From contig OV050030.1 of assembly GCA_920105625.2 (NCBI GenBank), positions 26,134,016 through 26,198,015 on the forward strand: a DNA stretch of 64,000 nt, in the 5' to 3' direction. Origin of the DNA: Clusia tigrina. Taxonomy: Eukaryota; Arthropoda; Insecta; Diptera; Clusiidae. Each line of letters starts with the position of its first letter. Within the stretch, counting starts at the first letter, position 1. Below are positions 25,317 through 37,139 of the stretch, one piece after another. The notes under the pieces are model-generated. The model saw nothing but the letters and a program-made list of their open reading frames with translations, did not search any database and was not told the origin of the DNA. Made by a program: the position numbers and the translations under genes.

Positions 25317-26566
25317 TAAGCTTAAGGCCACTGTAGTCATAACTTTCTTCGTTGTAATTTAGTTTTGCACTGTAAATACAACTTTTAATAAAAATGATGA
25401 TGATAATAATAATAATAATATAGCAAAGAAAATTTACCTAATATAAATATATCAAAACGGCATAATACATCAAATACTATAACAAAAATATACCAGAACT
25501 GCTGCAATTCATACGTACCAACAAAATATCGGGTTCATTCTAGAGTAATTGCTACTTTTTGTTCATGAAACAGTTTATATATGGTTCTTATTTCATTGCG
25601 CCACATAAAGAGAGGAGAAGTATCGAAGCCTAATTCATAAGCTACTACATTTTTTCACTATAAGTGGTTAAACGTGAAATGTTGCAAATGTATATAATTA
25701 TGACCCCTAAGATCTAGGATTCGGCTGGACTAATTTGGACGAATTTTTCAATATTAAAAAGCTTTCAGTCGTGAGCTCTAAGCATTTACCGATTCCAATC
25801 GCTACGAACATTATAAATTTATTAAAAGCAAACTCAGAAACATTGTATAAATAAACCCCAAAATGAGGCTGCCACACCCTTATTAACTGAAAATATCCAT
25901 GATATGGTCATGAAAGATTGAAGGTGGCCAAATTTTCTAAGCATCTTAATTAAGAGAATGCATATCAACATTTTGATGAAACATTTGAACATGAGAAAGC
26001 GCTCCCGCAAAGTGAGTGCCGCATTTGGTCACAACCGACAATAAACCCTCAAAGGTGGCGAGGGAATTCAAAGACATGTTTACCGATGTTCAAGCGTGAT
26101 CTAAATGATTTTTTGGGGCGTTTGCTAACTGTGGACTAAACATGGGGATCCTTCACTATACTTTAGAGTCCAAGAAACATTGGAAACAGAGGATATCTCT
26201 AGGTGAATCGCCATCAAAGAAGACAAAAGGCACTCAAATCGGCTAAAAAGATAATAGCGACAGTTTTTTATGATGCATGTGGCATAATCCTCATCGAAAG
26301 GATTAAAAAAGGATAAAACGACTAATTTTGAATATTTTTGCAACCGATTGGTTACTTTCTGCAAGGTTTTGTAGCCAAATCGTAGACATATGCCAAAAAT
26401 GCTTCCATGTAGATCTTGATTGGAATATATCTGATCTCATTTCAATGTACACCAAAACGAACTGAAGAATGAATGGCTTCCTTATCCACCACATACTCCC
26501 CAGATTTAGGCTACATGTGATTACTGAATGTAATTACAAGGTCGCTCTATATATTATATACATTTA
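25317..26566. other. No intact gene; possible further decayed mariner
   Basis: The - strand around 26125-26520 has remnants resembling a transposase (for example WRIRKPF-like and ATWLQNLAESNQ-like bits) but no diagnostic motif; I leave it unnamed. Confidence 0.35.
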
Positions 26567-26760
26567 GCCGCCCTCTGAGGTCTAGTGGTAAGCATGCTAG
26601 ACTCACACCCCGAGGGTCGCAGGTTCAAATCCTGCCACGGGATTGGTCTCCAAAATGCTTCTTTCTATAAAATCATTTCCTCTTCGAGCCGAAAGCCTTG
26701 GTAACTAGTACTCATTCCCCCAACACCCTTGCACTCATAATTAATTATGGTGTAAGATAC

Positions 26761-26802
<42 letters not shown>
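26567..26802 (+). mobile_element. tRNA-derived SINE with (AAT)n tail
   Basis: The head has a pol III A-box-like GGTCTAGTGGTAAGCATG and a B box GGTTCAAATCC inside a perfect 5-bp T stem (GCAGG/CCTGC). The acceptor stem does not pair, so it is not a functional tRNA. The body (CTCTTCGAGCCGAAAGCCTT, then ACTCATTCCCCCAACACCCT) matches the truncated copy at 8150-8285, and the element ends in (AAT)n. Confidence 0.75.
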
Positions 26803-26803
<1 letters not shown>

Positions 26804-26934
26804 TATCCATTTATTATCTTTCTAATATACTACTAATTATCTGATCTGAATCTGTACGATCGTCTATAAACACTCTTTACTTGTTTCAACTGGAATCCCT
26901 CTAATATAATATTACTTATTCGTCCTTATAAAAG

Positions 26935-27060
26935 ATACGATACATGCTGATCTTCTGTTTAAGTTTAAGTGGCTGTCTAAGGCACAGATAATTAACTTGA
27001 AGACTCATTGAGGCCATATAAAAGGGCCATTCTGGTACCACACTATAAAAGTGGGGAATT
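26935..27060. mobile_element. Retroelement 3'-end fragment (second copy)
   Basis: GTGGCTGTCTAAGGCACAGA and the following bases, then GGGCCATTCTGGTACCACA, parallel 9205-9298. The aPKC 3' UTR probably lies just beyond or across it. Confidence 0.5.
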
Positions 27061-27448
27061 GGCGCACTTCCTAGCCTTACTCTAGCCATTTTCAAAATAG
27101 GACGAATCTTAACAGATTCTCCTAAATTGGACAAAACAGCTAGTTGCGACAGAAACCCCGCCCGCAGGGCCTCAGCCTGTTGACATGGCGCTCTCCTAGA
27201 CAGTTCCCTAAAAACAGAGCCAATACATGGTCTGTTCAGGCAAATGAATTCTCTTGTGATTATATACTCAGAAGAGGACTAGAGCTATCCTCAACGAGGT
27301 AGTTCCCTGTGAATCTGGGCTCAAAAGAAGACCCAAGCTGTCTGGTTGTACCCCATGTCCCGCCTTTCCTCGCTACGTAATTAGATATACTCTCAGGATT
27401 TATACTTACACGCATATTATACGGATGCAAATCACAGGACTCGTGATG

Positions 27449-27536
27449 TCAGACGCAGTCTTCCAATGACATTAGTAACGGGTTCACATATTCGAATCCT
27501 TCGAACTCCGATTGATCGATTTTGTCGATAACGCGA
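27449..27536 (-). CDS. aPKC: aPKC last coding exon with hydrophobic motif
   Basis: An 88-nt coding segment after acceptor TTCACAG. It encodes [20 protein letters not shown] and ends MSLEDCV with stop TGA at 27451-27449. FEGFEY is the hydrophobic motif with the acidic residue typical of aPKCs. Its entry phase fits both alternative C-tail exons (DDD-R or DDP-R). The 3' UTR continues toward lower coordinates; I see no convincing single poly(A) signal close to the stop. Confidence 0.96.
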
Positions 27537-30500
27537 CTGTGAATAAAAATTTTGTAAGAAATTATTAAAAGCTCTGATCGCAATTTGTTGAAGCTTATGT
27601 TGACAAATCAAAACTAGTTTTAAGCGCATTAGCAGTATTTACATAAGAGAGAAAGCTTCTTCTATAAAGCTGCAGAAGCTTTAAAGCTTGTCTAAATGAA
27701 AAGTAAACAAAAGGTGGCAAGAAACATTGCGCTGAAGGCTGTACTTACTCATCATCGGGTGTCAACTGTACAGCTTCTTCGGTGAATTCAGGCGGGAAAT
27801 TAGCCAAATCTCTCTCTGAATCTAAACGTGGTTTGAATGGAGGCGAAACTTGTTTGCGCTCAAGCTATGATGGATGAGGATCAGAGATGAAAAAAACAAT
27901 AATAATAATAAATGTTTAGTAAAGAAAAAAAATCAAAATTAAAAATATGCACAAATGTTGTTGGTCAAATATTCAAAAACAAAATTTAATTTGAAGTTTT
28001 CAATGCTTCTTTGAAAGTGTGATGATTAATTAATTTATTTATTTTTTTAAATTTTTAATGGAGGTTCAATTCAAAACATGTGGGAATTTGGAAAACATGA
28101 GGTTATGCGTCATAGCATGATTCTTCATAGTATGTGTGATTTCTTTAACGTACCCTTTCGGAGCGGCATTCGCCCTTTTCAACCATTCGACTTAAAAATA
28201 TATTGGAAAAAATTAACAAATAAGACAAAAATTTAAGATATAATTAATAATTGCATAACTCACGTCCTGAGCAAACTGAGCGGCGTCTAGTGCATGGGCA
28301 GATTGGGTTGGGATTTTAAAAATATGTAGAAGGATATATAAAGGATGATTTCTATACAAAGTGACGATGTTCCTATTGTAACCTCAATTTGGGGCTGTCC
28401 GAAATAGGATCTGAATCAATTTCAACTCGAAAGAACCGATTTCAGAATCAGAAATATGACCGCAGGAAGAAACATAAATACTGAAACACAATTTGCAGAA
28501 TATATTCCAAACTATCAAACCTACTTTATCAGTAGGGATACCATCTAGAGGGATTTTCCCCAATTCTGGTGAATTCGCAGTTGTTTCGGAATCAAATAAA
28601 ATGGTGGAGATTTTCAAGGATTGGTGGCAAAACATTGTGATGAATGGAATCCCTGTTTATCAGTCTGGCATCCCTGTTTATCAGTCTGGAATCCCTGTTT
28701 ATTAGTCTGGCATCCCTGTTTATTAGTCTGGAATCCCTGTTCATAATCTGGCATCCTTGTGTATAATCTGTCATTCCTGTTTATCAGTCTGACATCCCTA
28801 TTCCCTAGTCAGTGAAGTATCATTCATCAAATGAATGGATCTGAACCAAGTGAAAAATTGAATGTAAAAGGAATGAAACTGAATGAAAAGAAATAAAAGT
28901 GAATGCTAAGGAATGAAATTGAATGAAAAGGAATGAAACTGAATGAAAAGGAATAAAAGAGTTAGTGCTAAGGAATGAAACTAAATGAAAAGGAATGAAA
29001 TTGAATCCAAAGAAATGAAGTTGAATTCAAAAGAATGAAAATGAATACAATAATATTCACTTTAATTAATTTAATGAGTGCAAATGAATGCAAGGGAATG
29101 CGAAGGAGTTCAAATAAATACAAATGAGAGGGAATGCAAGTAACGATAACTGAATGGAGTAGAATTCAAGTGAATTCATGTACATGCAAAATAACGAAAG
29201 TAAATGAAAAGAAAAGAAACTGAATGAAAATTAATTCAGGTGAATATAAATGAGTTCAAATGAATTCAAATGAGTGCAAAGGAATGCGAATGAATTCAAA
29301 TGAGTGGAAAGAAATGGAAGTGAATTCAAAGGAATGAATGTGAATGCCAAGGAATGGAAGTAAATGCGAAGGAATGAATGTAAATGCCAAGGAATGGAAG
29401 TGAATGCGAAGGAATGAATGTAAATGGCAAGGAATGGAAGTGAATGCGAAGGAATGAATGTGAATGCGAAGGAATGGAAGTGAATGCAAAGGAATGGAAG
29501 TGAATGCGAAGGAATGAATGTCAATCCAATTGAATGAAATTCAATCTAAATTGATACAAATGAACCCAAGTTAATGCGAAGCAATGAAAGTGACTGTAAA
29601 GGACTAAAAATGAATGCAAAGAAATGAAAATGAATGATAAAGAATGAAAGAGAACACAAATAAATATAGCATTCACTTTAATGAATTTAAATCAGTGCAA
29701 ATGAATGCAAGTGACTGCACACGAGTTCAAATCAATACAAGTGAGCGTAACTGCATGGAATCAAATTATAGTGAATGCAAAATAATTAAGAGTGAATGAA
29801 AAGAAAATGAATGCAAATGAATTTAAATGAATACAAATGAAAGGAGTAAGTGTATAGAAATGAAAATGAATTCTATTGAATGCATTTTAATGAAATTAAT
29901 TTAAGTGAATGCAAGGGAATTCATGAGAATGATTGCAAAGGAATGGAAGTGATTTCAATTGAATGCATTTTAATGAAATTAATCTAAAGGACTGCAAGGG
30001 AATTCAAGGGAATGAGAATGATTCCAAAGCAATGGAAATGAATTCAAATGAGTGCAAAGGAATGGAAGTGAATTCAAATGACTCCAAAAGAATGGAAATG
30101 AATTCAAATAAATGCAAAGGAATGGAAGTGAATAGAAATGAAAGTGAATTCAATTCAAAGTAAATTAATACAAGTTAATCCAAGTGAATGCAAAAGAATC
30201 CAAGTAAATCGAAAGGAATGCAAAGGAATAATAGTGAATAAAAATGGAACTGAAACCAATTGAATGCATTTTAATGAAAGGAATCTAAGTGAATGCAAAT
30301 AAGTTCAAAGGAATGAAAATGATTGGAAAGCAATCAAAGCGAATGTAAATGAATTCAATTGAACTAAAGCATAGATTAAAGAAATAAGAGGCACAATCTG
30401 AAATGTCACTCTTTTTTCGACATAGAAGAGATCGGTCGGGGGTAGTAACAAGAGTGGCACTGCGATATGAAAATGAGAGCTATTGATTAATTGGCGCTAT

Positions 30501-33500
30501 TAGCAGCGCCACCATTCAAAGTTTGTTGTTCGAGAATGTGACTCTTATTTCTTTACTCTATGCTTCAAGTGAACATAAATAGAGGTGAATGCAAGTGAAT
30601 TCAAGTGAACCCAAGTGAATTCAAGTGAACGCAAGTAAACGCAAGTGACTGCAAACTTAAGCAGGTGAATGCAAATGAATTCAAACGATTGCAAATGAAT
30701 TCAAACGAATGCAAATGAATTCAAACGAATGGAAATGAATTAAACGAATGCCAATGAATTCAAATGAATGGAAACAGATTCCAGTGACTAAAATTGAAAG
30801 TAGATGCAAGTAAACGTAACTGAATGGAAGTTAATTCCAGTAAATGGAAATTGCTACAAATTAATTGAAGTGACTGCGAATATATCCAAGTGAATTCCAG
30901 TGAATGAAAATTGAGTTTGAAGTGAATCCAAATGAATACATGCGAATGCAAATGAATTCATGCGTTTGCAAATGAATTCATGCGAATGCAAATGGATTCA
31001 TGCGAATGCAAATGAATTCATGCGAATGCAAATGAATGCATGCGAATGCACATGAATGCATGCGAATGCACATGAATGCATGCGAATGCAAATGAATGGA
31101 AGTCAATCACAGCGAATTCAAGTGAATATAAATAAATATGAATAGTAAAGAAAGTGAAGGCAAAGAGTGAACAAATTGAAGAGCGAAATGCCACCTCTTT
31201 ACGACACTATAGTTTTCACCAGAGCACACAAGATATAGAGGTGAAGTTAGGGAGAGGGAAAGGGAGATATTACTGAAACCCTGATTTGCCGCTATTGGTT
31301 GCTTTCAATAGTCAACTGTATATCCTAATATCAGAGGTTAGTATAAAGCTTACATTCTTCAAATTCAAGTAGTTCCATATCAAACTCTACACCATTCAGG
31401 AACTGATTACTTACTAGAGAGGTTTGGTCCTAATTCAATATTTGGATGAATCCCTAAACTCGGCCCTAAAATAGACTTGGACGGACGCCATGATTTACAC
31501 AAATGGAACATTGAGTCATACAAACCGCTAAAAAAATATGCTAAAAAACATGTTTTTTGTTAATACAAAAAAACAATTAAAATGCAAAAACGATAAATGC
31601 ACACAACACAAATAAAGGCAAGTCAAAAACCAAGGAAAGGAGGAAGTAAGTAAGAGTAAGAAAGAGGAAACGAAAACGGAAACGAGGCATCACCCCGTTA
31701 CACTTACGGATCATCTGGCGTCAATTCAGCCGGTTCTCTGGTAAATTGAGCGTCAAAATTTGTAGTCATATAGAGATCGCCAGGATCGAAAGTTGGTATA
31801 TAAGGCGGTAGAACTTCCTTTTGTGCAATCTTAATTACAATGATTTTTATATATTTGTTTTTTTTTTTTGTTTGTTTTGTTTTTGTTGGAAATTATGTTT
31901 CACAAACGAAATGAAGAAAAAAAAGACGAAAGTAAATATTAAAAATTATCTAAGAAATAATAGTACTGAGGTTGGTTATAAAGTTACTAATTACGAGTAC
32001 TAACTTGGTTATCGTCATAAACTTATTTTGCATAAAAATATGTACGAGTATGTGGCTCTATTAAATATGTGTATCAGTTATCATAATCATCAAAATTTCA
32101 CACGTGCAAATTTGTATTTTGTTTCTTGACTTTTTTTTTTGTTGTTATTCTCAAATTTCCAGAAGAATTTTTACATTCGAATTTGCTCGAGCGGTGAGAA
32201 CTCAACTTACCATCTCCCAATCGATGCTCTTGAAGAAGGGATGATTGACGATATCCATGAAGGCGGATTCACGATGACAGCCCAAACGATCGGCCGGATT
32301 CTTGTTAAGGAAACCTTTGAGTACGGACGCAGCCTTGACGCTGAGCGAACGCGGTATACGTATGGTCTTCTCCAATATAACTTGGAAGAGATAGTCTTCG
32401 GTGTTCTGTGTGTGGAAGGAGGGAGACAGGGTAACAACTGAATTGGCATTTTGCTGGTGAAATCAGCACTCACCTGATCGGGATTCTCAGAGGCACCGGC
32501 AATATCGAACGGACTGCGACCGGCCAACATCTCATAGAGCAGCACTCCCAAGGCCCACCAATCCACCGAGAAACCGTAATCCTCACCACGCAATATCTCC
32601 GGCGCTATATAATTCGGAGTGCCGCAGAATGTGGACGTGGTGTCGCCGGGGCGTATGCCCTCCTTGCACATGCCGTAATCGGTCAGCTTGATGTGACCCT
32701 CGTGATCGAGCAACACGTTGTCCAGCTTCAGATCGCGATAAATGATGCCCTTCTCGTGCAAGAAGTTCAATGCCAAACTAATTTCGGCCGCATAGAAGCG
32801 TGCGTGCTCCTCGGGCAAGCGACGCTGGCGCTGCATGTGGAACATCAGATCGCCGCCGCGCACAAACTCAATGACGAAGAAGAGACGCGACGGCGTCTGG
32901 AAGCACGAGTGCAAACCCACCAAAAACGGATGATTGGAGGCCGTCTCGAAGACGTGCTTTTCCGTTTGCACCCAATCGATGTCCTCGTCATCGGTGACCA
33001 ACGCCTTCTTGATCACCTTCATGGCATAGATGCGACGCGTCCGCTTCAATTCGACCATTAGTACCTTGGCATAGCTGCCGCGTCCGATCACACGTATCAA
33101 CTCGAAATCGTTCAGCGAATACTGACGCTGTGTGCCCGGCTCCAATTGCTCCTCGATATTTTGCTGTTGCTGCTGCTGGGCGTCGTGCTGGTGGTGCGCC
33201 TCCAATACGGCCAACGGATCGCATGGATCGCCAATGCCCATGCCGCCCAGCTGTGGCGGATAGTCGGGCAACGGCGGCAGCACCTCCGGCAATTGCTCGG
33301 CGAAGGCATCGTCGCGCTCCTTGACCAGCGGCTCGACATGCTCATTGGTGCAGTGCTTCTGCACGAGCTTGTGACATTTTTTGTGCACCAACAATTTACA
33401 TTGTATGCACTTGAAACCTTGACGTCCTAAGCCCCAGATGCGATCCTGGCAATAAGCACAAAATGCGCGCTGTAATTAGAGAAAAGATTCAATAAAATCA

Positions 33501-36500
33501 ATTCAAATTCCAGATGAGTTGTGATTCGTGTCCTGTTTCACGATCTGACAAATACTCACTCTATTAAAGCGTTTGGCCTGGAAAATGTGTCCATTAACCC
33601 GATATAGTTTGCGCCACCTACGCGCCCCACGTCTGTAGATGCTGCCTGTAAAGTGTGTTCGAGATATTAGTTCAGTGGCGTACAAAAATTAAAGTGCATG
33701 GGGGAGGTTTATCCCTAGCAAAGGTATGAGAAATGATCTCAACCCAAAGATGACCTCCCGTACATTTACTTCGAAGAGAGAGAGAGAGAGAGAGGGCGAA
33801 GGAAAAGAGCGAAGGAAACAGTTGGATTTTCGTATATACTCCAAAACAGAACAAAGATGTCCTCCCCTACAATTTACTTTGGAGATAAGGAGGGGGGAGA
33901 GAGAGAAATAGAGAACAGCTGATTTCTGTATATAACCAATAAAAGAACTATGAAAATTATCTCAACTCAAAGATCTCCTCCCGTACAATTGACTTTTGAG
34001 AGAGAGGGAGATAGATAGACAAAAAAACAGCTGATTTATTTGTATAACCCATAACAGAACTTTGGCAAATGATGTTAACTCAAGGTTGTCCCCCCAAAAT
34101 AATTTACTTTAGAGAAGAAGAGAAAGAGAGAGAGAGAGAGAGAGAAGAAAACAGCTGATTTATGTGTATAACCCATAACAGAACTATGACAACTGATGTC
34201 AACTCAGAAATTTCCTGTCACACAGTTTAGTTTCTATAGAGAGGTAGAGAGATAGAGAAGAAGAGGGAAACAGCTGATTTCTTTATATAATAATATATCC
34301 CCTCTGATATCAGTTCACTGGGCATAGCTATGTTAAGAACTGATCCAACGATATGTTCCTCAACAATAGGAGAACCTTTTAAAAACTCAATGGAAAGGTC
34401 TGTGGACATTATTACTGTTCAAACTCAATGGAAAGGTCTGTGGACATTGTCACTGTTCAGATTTCGAATATTTATGAATGATCCAACCAGGGTATCAGTA
34501 ACTATTTGTGGGTCCATTGTGTTAACCGCAGGAACTCTCACCGAGACAAAAGCTTCGGTGGAAGTTTTCGATGTCTTCAGTGAATTATTCTCCGATATAT
34601 ATTTTGTTCGTTCAAAGTCGGTTTTTCTCTTTTCAGGGGGGAATATGATACCAACACCTAAAATATCACCCGAGTACGCGACTTGTCACCTGGGTGAATA
34701 TGCTGAAGTTAGCCCAACGGCGCTGTCCTTGCATTGACTATCACCATCCCAAGTAAGAGAACTTTTTAGTCAGTGCTTGAACGGCGCCACACCGTGGTAT
34801 CACAAAGGCCCATTATGTGTGCTCAAGTGTGCTTTTGCCAAACTAGGCGGCCACTCCTACCTGCCTACCCGTGCCCATTTGTGGGTCTATTGTATTTCCC
34901 GCAGGGACTCAGCCAGAAAGAAGTGTTGGGACGGAGCTTTCGATGTCTTCAGTGGAATTATTCTCAGATGTGTGTTTATACCGATTAAAAACGGTTCTTA
35001 TTTTTTCGGGGGAAACGGGATCCCTAACCCCCTGAATTACCCCGGTGAGTTTTCTACGATTAGCTTAGGAAAGGAAATTGGTCAACTATTTTTTTTTCGT
35101 GGGAAAGATCTTGAAAACCGAAAATGTTATGATACATCATCAGTGTAGTGGTGATAAAATCACCAGTTTATTAATTGTGGTAACAATCTCTGTAAGTTCG
35201 TTCCTTCGTGCTAATGTGATTGATGCTTATATCAAGGATCATGATAGATGCTGATGATCAAGGGTCTGTGGACAAGGGTCAATCTTTACAATTCCAGTTT
35301 TCCGTATTTAGATACTTCCTTATTGTGCTAATGTCAGTCAAGGACGGTTTTTTACACGTAAATTATTTAATATATCATTCAATTTATGTGAGAGATGAGT
35401 ACGAACAAAACCTGGAGGGGGAAATTGACTGAATTCCCCCTTCCCAAGTGGTCCCTTCTAGGACTCTAGTTATCCCTTTTATTACCGTGGTATAATTTAT
35501 ATAATTATAGTATTTAAAAAAACAACACTTACGATCTTCGCCATCGCAGGACATTCCAGGAGCTGAAGGAACATTTGGAAATACTATAAAAGAAATTGTA
35601 AAAAATAAGAATTAGTTATAGGAAAAACATTGTAAAGTAACAAATTGTAAAAAAAATATAAATTGTCTTCGTTTTCTATAATTTTTGACAAATAAAAATC
35701 TCTCCAGTTGTTCGGGAGGTAAGGAGGGAGACTTTCGATTGAAAGAGAAAAAAAGATATAGAAGAGAAAGAATCATTAAGAACCCTCGAACTGTAATAAG
35801 CATGCTACTGTTCGTGGGTTCCCCTACTGGGATTTAATTTTTCTGGAAAACATACTTTCTTTGAACTTAAGATAAGGATTTAAAAAGATTCATACACATT
35901 ATTAGATTAGTACACTGTTAAAAGTAATTTTCTACTAAAATCGATCGATATATAAACCGAGAGATCAATCAAACTGTGATTACCAAAGTCCACAAATTCT
36001 TCATAAATTAGTGATCAAATTAGCTGTACACAAAAAACTCATATTTATAAAGAGAGAGAGAGAGAGAACTGTTCTGTTAGAATTTTACCTTGTTGATTGT
36101 AGGTCAGTGACTTTGTAGGAGTCTTACCCACACCGCACTTGTCAACACACCAACAAAGAAGTCAACCAAGGTAAGCATTTACCTTGCATACAAGTCGATA
36201 TTACCATAGTAATGAGGTTCTGTGTACAAAATGTTGGGGTTTCAATCAAATTTATCTACCAAAATTATTGTTATCTACCACAGACCCCGGCAAAAAGTAC
36301 AATACATGATCGAACTGCAACCTCTCTTTATAATACAAGTATAGTTTTAGATAGAAGTCACCTCAGAACGTACCCAACTAAAACAATCCCAGACTATTTA
36401 TAAATCTCGTAACTGCTGTGGGCTTAATTTTAACTAGGTGATTTGGAGAGAAGAACCCATTGCCTAGGTAGTTTTGTCTGCGTCTTGCAATCGCTGTGCA

Positions 36501-37100
36501 AGTGCATAGAATATTTCTACCACTAATTTTTTTGATCATCAAGAAATTATTATATATCATGAAATTATTATACATATATTATTATATTATATATTATTAT
36601 ATTATATATTATTATATTATATATCATTATATTATATATTATTATATTATATATTATTATATTATAAATTTATATACTGTAAACATTTTATTATAATTTT
36701 AACCAACTCTTCTCCAAAACCACCCCGACTCCTCAAACCTTCTTCATCACTTTCCTTTTCAGTTATTCGTAACAGTTGTTTTGGACAATAATGATAGAAT
36801 ATTTTATCATTCTTGTGTTTTGGACTTTATTGGGTACCAAAGGAAATGAGTGATTCGTCTCTGAGATGAATTCTTTTTCCATCCCATCGACCTGAAAGCT
36901 TTCCAATTATATTTGAAGAAACTGAAAGGGTTACTTATGATTTGTTTAACCATTTTAAAAATAAATCTCAAACCACGCAGTAGAATGGCCTCCTTATGGG
37001 TTGGGGTAGGCCAGAGAACCACCGTAGAAGGAAGCCTCCCAGCACTCAGGTATTGATGCCCATTGTACTCTAGGAACGGGCTGCTTAGTTTATATAATAC

Positions 37101-37139
<39 letters not shown>

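Noticed and set aside
26567..26640. A functional tRNA gene
   Set aside because: The B box and T stem are good, but the acceptor stem and anticodon stem do not pair and a SINE body with (AAT)n tail follows.
33130..33430. Other-frame and opposite-strand frames over the aPKC kinase exon
   Set aside because: They are shadows of the aPKC coding sequence, which has all kinase motifs intact.
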